From assembly GCA_035601835.1 (NCBI GenBank), contig DATNNM010000009.1, forward strand, positions 1-64,000: DNA of 64,000 nt, given 5' to 3'. The translations under genes and the position numbers were made by a program. This document shows positions 59,601-64,000 of the stretch, in pieces. Every line of letters begins with the position of its first letter. Position 1 is the stretch's first letter. The DNA is from Candidatus Tumulicola sp. Its GTDB lineage: Bacteria; Vulcanimicrobiota; Vulcanimicrobiia; Eremiobacterales; Eremiobacteraceae. Under the pieces are notes generated by a model. That model saw only the letters and a list, made by a program, of their open reading frames with translations, had not been told where the DNA came from and did no database searches.

Positions 59601-60183
59601 CGAATTGGTGGTTACGCTAACGGCGCCCCAGAAGTCGCTTGCCGCGGTCTCCACGCCGCCGGTCATTCTCAAGGCACTGGATGCCGACAAGCACCCCATT
59701 CCCGCGGGGAAGATCCCGCTAATTCCCGTGAAGAAGACGAAGTACAGGATGAAGCCGGGTAAGGAATCGCGGCCCTTTACGCTGACTCTGCCGGCACCGC
59801 GACTGGACGGGGTGTATCAATTCGAGTTTCAGGCGAAGGGGCAAGCTTGCGGGGGCGCTTTCGACCGTTACCGGGAATTCTCGCTCTACATCGGACGCAA
59901 AGCCCACGACCGGCGCACCGGCCTGACGGTGGAGTCAAGCGGACCCACTAGCGCCGTGGTGACGGTGACGCCGCGCGATTCCCGCGGTGAGCCGCTTGGC
60001 CCAGGGCTAGCCTCGCTGTTGAGACCCGGTCTCAAGGGCGGCACAGTGTTCCCCGTGGTCGACCGGCGCGATGGTTCCTACGCATTTCGCGCTTCGTGGC
60101 CAGGGAAGCGGCCACCGACGCTAAACCTGAAACTCGGCGACAAGATGTTATCCGTTCCGTTGGCGCCGAAACAGAAGCGCTGA
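56665..60183 (+). CDS. large LVIVD-like/ASH/VWA domain protein
   Basis: CGGAGGA lies just upstream of ATG 56665. The 1172-residue protein starts with LVIVD-like propeller repeats (KVRLVDVSNPAVP, VSLLDFSNPNAP; residues 1-305), then three ASH/DUF1573-type Ig domains (VTVNPLALVFGAV, ISVSPLNLDLGSV, IAVSPNPINFGAT; about 315-635). A von Willebrand A domain follows with MIDAS DRSGS at 646-650 and TDGMENTPP near 752. C-terminal beta domains and a basic tail close it. No signal peptide or membrane segment is visible, odd for such architecture. It may be secreted by another route or act inside the cell. Confidence 0.85.
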   Translation: MPRVVVAGSENDTSFAVIDFTNPNAPSVKLVDPGFASGCHVTINGNNAVAGSVLTSKVRLVDVSNPAVPALRGTIATPLNGIGAIAMRGSRVAVGEFVNNFKARVSLLDFSNPNAPTVIGTAATPLASNPNTAVGSIAFLSDNVVVASGPSDFEIVQVDFSNPMAPVVTNFNPVLAGPPVIDSDSAVIAAGDSTSGILKLFDVNKALIASVNTMLPGITSVAVSNPLVLAASANSFNSDKVDFGGPSVSSFNPNLAGGSTTAIEGKTGACGAILGSSVALVDLTGAPAVLGTANAAVASISTLAISTFAGPGGPQVTVNPLALVFGAVKVNTLQSLMFTIHNAGGGNLNINNLHSSDPRFTFSPGGPFNLAGGGNQVVTITFKPTAEAPFSGNLIFSTNDLAHPTVTVPLSGVGGLPHISVSPLNLDLGSVAVCLSGSLPVNIKNTGAVPLTVSSVTTSGPPFSAAPGNLVVNAGATAPVTAKFTPSAIGPAAGTLTITSDDQTNPAVNVALNGTGLPTPPPAIAVSPNPINFGATPVQFYIGRRITIANTSPCQSLFVTLTSNGAPFFVTDVDPTTLPPASLTVSGSVPANASKRFVVVFAPTVLGASNGTLAITSNDPINPKVNVPLSGMGVQLNPASVELVLDRSGSMSAPAQGGTKMDGLKAAVHLFADLMIPGQGDEMGSVEFDDAVNVLTPFGSYDTPKRDAIKNDADTLTPRHLTSIGGGLHTGQAQVVAGTTGRKVILVFTDGMENTPPMIATEEPPILAAGTEVYAIGLGQPQNISAAALSMLAASSNGNFFQTDDTLILRKHFVQVLADAFRQNMAQDPVFAIAQGATKKIPVSITQCERRITFVLNWDDAGSQVDLNVRAPDGTLFTPNSPNQNQLVRYGDFPGYRYYQIAFPPLDPGSGLTIGPSQLGQWVMEVRGSALAGASERCTTSVVVESQLELRGIVHAVDIGQPIQIEATITDHGLPVTTAELVVTLTAPQKSLAAVSTPPVILKALDADKHPIPAGKIPLIPVKKTKYRMKPGKESRPFTLTLPAPRLDGVYQFEFQAKGQACGGAFDRYREFSLYIGRKAHDRRTGLTVESSGPTSAVVTVTPRDSRGEPLGPGLASLLRPGLKGGTVFPVVDRRDGSYAFRASWPGKRPPTLNLKLGDKMLSVPLAPKQKR

Positions 60184-60438
60184 GCCCATGCGCGGATCAG
60201 AGGCGCTCGCGCCTTTAACGTGTTCGGGAGCCGGTCGAGCTTTGCCGCGCGCCTCAATGCAGGCCGCGCAGGTATTGTAGAGCTTCCCGTCCGCGTAGGG
60301 CGCGAGCTTCCACTTAGCGCCGTTGCCGGCCATGGTTGCCTTGCACCTGCTGCCGCCTGAGGGATGCGTTCCGCCGTTGCATCCGGAGCACGCGCAGATT
60401 GGGTCGCCGGTCTGCGCATCCACGAGAGTGTTCAACAT
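60148..60438 (-). CDS. Cys-rich small protein, HNH-like zinc module
   Basis: A 96-residue protein with C15, C17, C20 (ICACSGCNGG), C32 and CAAC at 57-60, a set of ligands for one or two zinc ions, as in compact HNH/recombination endonuclease folds, but without a clear catalytic His pair. It overlaps the VWA gene by 36 bases (convergent). A ribosome-binding site is not evident. Confidence 0.5.
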   Translation of the reverse strand: MLNTLVDAQTGDPICACSGCNGGTHPSGGSRCKATMAGNGAKWKLAPYADGKLYNTCAACIEARGKARPAPEHVKGASASDPRMGSALLFRRQRNG

Positions 60439-60494
60439 ACCGAAAACGTTCGGTCGCTCGACATTTAGGTCCTAGAGCGGAGGGGCGGCGCTTC

Positions 60495-61136
60495 TCAGAC
60501 TAGATACGTAGCCAGAATCCGCCTAACATCGGTTAGCATTCTTTTCACGTCTTCCAAGAGGTACTTCGAAAAATGCCCATGATCGGCGTCATTTCGTAAC
60601 GTTGCCCAGGACTGGACTTGCTGCTGCTCGCTACGCGTATACACGTTGTTTGTAGCGCACTTGTTATTCAAAGCACTCAAGTCGTCTCTCGATGACACTT
60701 TGATTGCGTTGTTTACAGCGACACGGCGAAGCCCATTTTCAAGCACCGCGCCAATTAGGGAGGCGGCCGCGTCCTTGTAACCGTTGTCCAGAAGATGTGA
60801 TGCCATATCGAGAAAGTCGCCAAATACCGCAGCCGACACCAAATCTTCGACGCGTGTTAAGAAACCTTTTTGAAGATCTTCCGAAAGGCTTCTCATTATT
60901 GCCAGGCCGCTCTTCACACTAAACTTGTATGCGGAGCCAGTCACCTGATTAAAATTGATGTAATAGATGTGATCGGGGCCGACTAAATTGATCAAATAGC
61001 TCTGGACCTGGGTTCTCCAGCCGTTGAATTCAGCCAAATCGACGTCGATGCCGCTGGAGGGGCCATGGGCAAGAAGCCCCCTACCTCGTTCATGAAGCGT
61101 GTCCAGCCGCTCAAGCAACTGTTCGATATGCTTCAT
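60495..61136 (-). CDS. HEPN-type protein with R-x4-H motif
   Basis: A 213-residue helical protein. The C-terminal part (AAASLIGAVLENGLRRVAVN, then EQQQVQSWATLRNDADHGHF) matches HEPN domains; R181-N-D-A-D-H186 is the R-x4-H catalytic motif of HEPN ribonucleases. The N-terminal 110 residues are also helical. HEPN proteins are widespread in toxin-antitoxin and abortive-infection systems. No minimal nucleotidyltransferase partner lies beside it; a divergent double-HTH gene does. Confidence 0.75.
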   Translation of the reverse strand: MKHIEQLLERLDTLHERGRGLLAHGPSSGIDVDLAEFNGWRTQVQSYLINLVGPDHIYYINFNQVTGSAYKFSVKSGLAIMRSLSEDLQKGFLTRVEDLVSAAVFGDFLDMASHLLDNGYKDAAASLIGAVLENGLRRVAVNNAIKVSSRDDLSALNNKCATNNVYTRSEQQQVQSWATLRNDADHGHFSKYLLEDVKRMLTDVRRILATYLV

Positions 61137-61240
61137 TGCGACTCACGCTGTCGGCAAGCGCTGCATGAATCTTGGTTGGCAACGATGCACTGTAACTCCC
61201 TCGTCTCTCGCTAACACTTGAGTCATTTGGGAGATTCTTC

Positions 61241-62059
61241 ATGCTTGAGAGCAAAGATTGGACCGTAGAAATCCGTCTGGCCTATGATGTGAAGGCCAGC
61301 AGCGCGGAACAGGCTCTCGGGGCCGTGTTGCCGCTTTTGTCTCTGGGCCCCGAGCGCTACGGTGCGCAACCAAGAGTTGCAGACTACACTGTTCGTGAGA
61401 TTGCCCCGGAGGCGCTTGCCGTGCTTACCACCGACGATCCGTTGCAAGGCTTGGTCAAGCCAGTCTACACGGCCAAGGAAGCCGCCCAAATACTTGGGAT
61501 AAGTCTCAACAACGTCTACACGCGCATTCCGAGTATGAGCCTCGGCCGACTACGTCGCTTTTCTCGGGCAGCGATCTTGAGGGTCCTGGAGCACGGCGTA
61601 GACCGTGAACCGGAGCCGAAACCAGAGCCCATAAGGCACGATCGAACGCTTCGACGGGAAATGCCAGCGAAAATCGTTCGGTCAAGAAGGCAGAAAACCG
61701 AAAGCCCCGTCGTCTCAATAACCGAGGCGGCAAGGATGTTGCGGATCTCCGCCGCCAAAGTCCGCCAGCTGCTCGAGCAACGGAAAATCTACTACTCCGA
61801 ATACTCTGGGAGGAAAACCATGCCCAGGCAGGCCGTACAGAACTACATTGACGGTCTCACGCCACGGGCGTTCGTCGAGGCGGAACTTGTCGGCGCCGAG
61901 GACGACCCTATGTGGAGGAACGACCGGGAGGGTTTGGAGCAATTTGCCGCAGAGTGGCGGGCTCAATGGCCCGACGAGCTATTTGACCGTCAGTCCGCCG
62001 CGCGAGGACAGCTAGGGCGCGAATCTGGTGATGGGGACACAGGCGGCTCGGTCGAATAA
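61241..62059 (+). CDS. protein with two excisionase-type helix-turn-helix domains
   Basis: GGGAG lies upstream of ATG 61241. The 272-residue protein has an N-terminal alpha/beta part (TVEIRLAYDVKASSAEQALG), a first HTH_17 at about 78-118 (VYTAKEAAQILGISLNNVYT, with FSRAAILRVLE), a basic linker, a second HTH_17 at about 160-205 (SITEAARMLRISAAKVRQLL, with MPRQAVQNYID), and an acidic Trp-rich tail (DDPMWRNDREGLEQFAAEWR). It likely binds DNA at two half-sites. It is divergent from the HEPN gene and may regulate it. Confidence 0.75.
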   Translation: MLESKDWTVEIRLAYDVKASSAEQALGAVLPLLSLGPERYGAQPRVADYTVREIAPEALAVLTTDDPLQGLVKPVYTAKEAAQILGISLNNVYTRIPSMSLGRLRRFSRAAILRVLEHGVDREPEPKPEPIRHDRTLRREMPAKIVRSRRQKTESPVVSITEAARMLRISAAKVRQLLEQRKIYYSEYSGRKTMPRQAVQNYIDGLTPRAFVEAELVGAEDDPMWRNDREGLEQFAAEWRAQWPDELFDRQSAARGQLGRESGDGDTGGSVE

Positions 62060-62102
62060 CTTCTACTGGGCCGCGCTCGGCGTGCACGACAAGCTTTGGG
62101 AA

Positions 62103-62351
62103 CTAGTTAGCCGATTGATCGGCGGACGCTTCTTCTTTTACGCCGGCTTCGATTGCTTTCTTCTTGATCACCTCGGCTGAGGCTATCGCTGCTTTCTTGA
62201 CGTTGACGGCGGCTATGCTGATGATAAGCACCACAAGTACTAGGGCGAGTGGCCAAAGGGAGGCCAAAAGGATATCGTTCTGCTGGGCGTGCCATAGCTC
62301 GGTTGGCGGTGTAGCTGTAGTAGTGTGACCGGCTCCCAGGACGAGCATCAC
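62103..62351 (-). CDS. small single-pass membrane protein
   Basis: An 82-residue protein with one strong helix (ILLASLWPLALVLVVLIISIAAV) followed by a charged helical tail (KKAAIASAEVIKKKAIEAGVKEEASAD). Its ATG overlaps the stop of the preceding gene (ATGA). It is the third gene of a leftward operon with DUF6338-like and low-complexity partners. Function unknown. Confidence 0.65.
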   Translation of the reverse strand: MMLVLGAGHTTTATPPTELWHAQQNDILLASLWPLALVLVVLIISIAAVNVKKAAIASAEVIKKKAIEAGVKEEASADQSAN

Positions 62352-62623
62352 CCGTTTTCTGCTTTGGTGGCGTTCGGATTCGCGTTGGTTGCGGCGCCAG
62401 AATCGGGTTTGGTGGCGTTCGGGCTAGCGCCGGTCGTGGTGCCGGGATTAGTATCTCCGGATTTGGGTTGCATTCTTATCGGCGGATTGTCTCGGTCGAT
62501 GTTGTCCACGGTGACGCCGCGAACGCCCTTCTCGACCAACGGCTGCTCGCTCTTCCTTGGCGTGATGATCTCACGTAGTTTCTGAATACCAGGGTTCTTG
62601 TTTCCTTTGCTATCTGAAGCCAT
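62348..62623 (-). CDS. low-complexity soluble protein
   Basis: A 91-residue protein: basic N-terminus (SDSKGNKNPGIQKLREIITPRKSEQPLVEKG), a short hydrophilic middle and a repetitive tail (GASPNATKPDSG, TNANPNATKAENG). The tail repeats the NATK motif. It is likely disordered at the C-terminus. It lies 14 bases after the membrane gene and is coupled to the next gene. Confidence 0.6.
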   Translation of the reverse strand: MASDSKGNKNPGIQKLREIITPRKSEQPLVEKGVRGVTVDNIDRDNPPIRMQPKSGDTNPGTTTGASPNATKPDSGAATNANPNATKAENG

Positions 62624-62637
62624 CAGCGTTCTCTCCT

Positions 62638-63228
62638 TTACTCAAAAAACTCGATTGTGTCGATTTCGCCACCGCTGACCAGAAATCCGGCAGAACCTTT
62701 CACGCGGTCTCCAAACCCGGTTTCATCTACTTCGTACTGTTCCCTGACATATAGCTGTTCAGGGGCCGGGTATGATGAAGACCACGACCCTTTGCCATAG
62801 ATACCGCCAATGTAACCGCCGCTCTTTAGCTTGACGCGCACCCGGTGGGCATGCTGGTCAGCAAAGAACTTGTCCCACGGCGTAGCTTCGGGCTCGAGCA
62901 AGTACGAGAGCACTTTAGTCGTTAGGATTCTGTCGCGCCAGTAGTCCCACTTCCGGGCCAGCAATATGATTGGCGGCCAAAGAATCGGCAATATCAGAAC
63001 GACAACGTAGGCGGCTATGAGGCGCGGTACACCCGCCGGCGCGACGAGAACGATCCACCCTGTCAGGGCATAGTGGATTGCGCTGTAGGCGATCACCTCT
63101 GGAAGCCGCTTCGTGAAATCGGAGTTGTTAGTTGCAATGAAGAGTCCGTAAACGCTCATTGAAATGAATCCTGGCACAAAAAAGACCAGAAAAAGCAGCA
63201 ACTTGTCTGTGCTCCATATGTCACCCAT
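62638..63228 (-). CDS. DUF6338-like membrane protein
   Basis: ATG 63228 gives MGDIWSTDKLLLFLVFFVPGFISMSVYGLF, the expected start; a longer frame to 63279 adds 17 unlikely residues. Two further helices follow (YSAIHYALTGWIVLVAPAGVP, LIAAYVVVLILPILWPPIILLA), then a cytoplasmic domain with HRVRVKLKSGGYIGGIYGKGSWSSSYPAPEQLYV, characteristic of DUF6338. Such proteins are membrane proteins of unknown function often found in accessory clusters. First gene of a three-gene operon. Confidence 0.75.
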   Translation of the reverse strand: MGDIWSTDKLLLFLVFFVPGFISMSVYGLFIATNNSDFTKRLPEVIAYSAIHYALTGWIVLVAPAGVPRLIAAYVVVLILPILWPPIILLARKWDYWRDRILTTKVLSYLLEPEATPWDKFFADQHAHRVRVKLKSGGYIGGIYGKGSWSSSYPAPEQLYVREQYEVDETGFGDRVKGSAGFLVSGGEIDTIEFFE

Positions 63229-63279
63229 ACAGCTTATTTCCCCGAATGCCGCCCGGTACCATCGCGGGGGCTCAAACAT

Positions 63280-63637
63280 AGCGGCCTAAACCCACCGCGC
63301 GCTAACGGGGCGAGATAAGGGTTCTTATCTGGCCAGCACGCTGACTCGGGCAGTCCGAGAGCCCTGGCTGGCAGAATCGAAGCTGTCCTAATTCCTCTAC
63401 GCCGGATTGGTCTCGCGAATGATCTAGGATCTGAAAAGTTCGGCGTTCAGCCGATTGACGGCGTCCTGAAGGATTGGTATGGCCGACGCCTGGTCATCGG
63501 CGTTGTGCCCTCTTGCTTAATGTGGCTGACAGCGTCGGCCTCATATCCAGGATCCTATACTTTGAGTTTGCGCGCGCCTTCAAATCGAAGGGCGGCAACT
63601 CGCGTCACCGCCCCGCGCGCGTGCCGACTACTTTCGA
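63280..63637. other. intergenic region, nothing recognised
   Basis: No gene, repeat or RNA is recognised in these 358 bases. The plus-strand frames at 63474-63710 are antisense to the regulator gene and lack supporting sites. The DUF6338 operon promoter presumably lies near its right-hand end. Confidence 0.4.
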
Positions 63638-64000
63638 TCAGGCTACCACAAGCTCACGGGCCGGCTCGACCTTTATTTCGATCTTGCCCCTCAACTTGTC
63701 GATGATCTGATCGACGCGGTTTACGGTGATCCCGTGATACTCGTTGCGCTCGTCGCGAGACACCTGGCTCTCATCTACACCGAGCGCCTCAGCCAACTCG
63801 CGTTGAGTTATGCCGGCCGCAATTCGCAGTCCGATTAGCAGACGGCCCACGCTGTTGAATGTCGTGGCCACCTGGACGTCGCCACGCCTAGCCTGCGTGT
63901 ACCAGTCAACCTCGTCCTTCAGCTGCTCGAACAGCGTGTACTGGGGTGCCATGGCTCGAGCGACCTCCTCAGCCGATCGGCCCTGCTTTCGCAGCTTCTG
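63638..64000 (-). CDS. XRE helix-turn-helix regulator, 5' end outside window
   Basis: The frame is open to the window edge (QKLRKQGRSAEEVARA before ATG 63952), and the additional residues look like the usual N-terminal helix of this family, so the gene probably begins beyond base 64000. A helical segment (LKDEVDWYTQARRGDVQVAT) is followed by an XRE domain (RIAAGITQRELAEALGVDES, then QVSRDERNEYHGITVNRVDQII). The DERNEYHGI motif marks a common antitoxin-like XRE family whose toxin partner, if any, would be encoded to the right. Confidence 0.8.
   Translation of the reverse strand, partial: QKLRKQGRSAEEVARAMAPQYTLFEQLKDEVDWYTQARRGDVQVATTFNSVGRLLIGLRIAAGITQRELAEALGVDESQVSRDERNEYHGITVNRVDQIIDKLRGKIEIKVEPARELVVA

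Overview
The window looks like a chromosomal contig from a high-GC, uncultured-type Gram-negative bacterium. It has a TonB-dependent receptor with a carboxypeptidase-like N-terminal domain, type IV pilus minor pilins, a secretin and several lipoproteins, so an outer membrane is expected. The style of several proteins (TonB receptor, Rcp1-like regulators, a cNMP/thioredoxin-reductase fusion) reminds me of Candidatus Eremiobacterota (WPS-2). That is an impression, not a demonstrated assignment.

Layout. 0-8.3 kb: C-terminus of an unknown protein, a TonB receptor, then a tightly coupled minor-pilin operon (PilV-, PilW- and a very long PilX-like protein) followed by a secreted protein of unknown family. 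8.3-13.3 kb: metabolic and housekeeping genes (stress-type protein, a BNR-repeat protein coupled to a MoaD/ThiS-like protein, nitrilase, diacylglycerol-kinase-like lipid kinase, YqeG-type HAD phosphatase). 13.3-19.0 kb: a five-gene signalling operon on the minus strand, histidine kinase -> Rcp1-like regulator -> histidine kinase -> Rcp1-like regulator -> receiver-GGDEF-EAL protein. Adjacent genes overlap by 1-4 bases, and the first kinase carries ten 30-residue repeats. 19-26.7 kb: DoxX, DUF4126, amine oxidase, a cNMP-glutaredoxin-thioredoxin reductase fusion, a HigBA toxin-antitoxin with paired operators, a DUF899 protein.

26.8-40 kb: an ACP-like gene and tRNA-Asn, then a degraded prophage next to the tRNA. 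Its integrase has lost its middle. Excisionase-like HTH, RHH regulator, tape measure, large terminase, probable small terminase and DUF1376 replication genes remain, but no portal, capsid or tail-tube gene is visible between terminase and tape measure. Two small genes appear frameshifted. 40-44 kb: small accessory cluster (PIN-like DUF5615 toxin, HEPN-like protein, a gene that seems to lack a standard start codon, a membrane-anchored Mrr-type nuclease), ending near a tRNA-like remnant.

44-64 kb: a secreted RHS protein with a variable C-terminal tip and an overlapping small membrane protein, a secretin coupled to a cupredoxin-like lipoprotein, exported proteins, a 1172-residue propeller/ASH/VWA protein with no visible signal peptide, a HEPN-type protein with an R-x4-H motif, a double-HTH protein, a three-gene DUF6338 membrane cluster, and a helix-turn-helix regulator running off the right edge.
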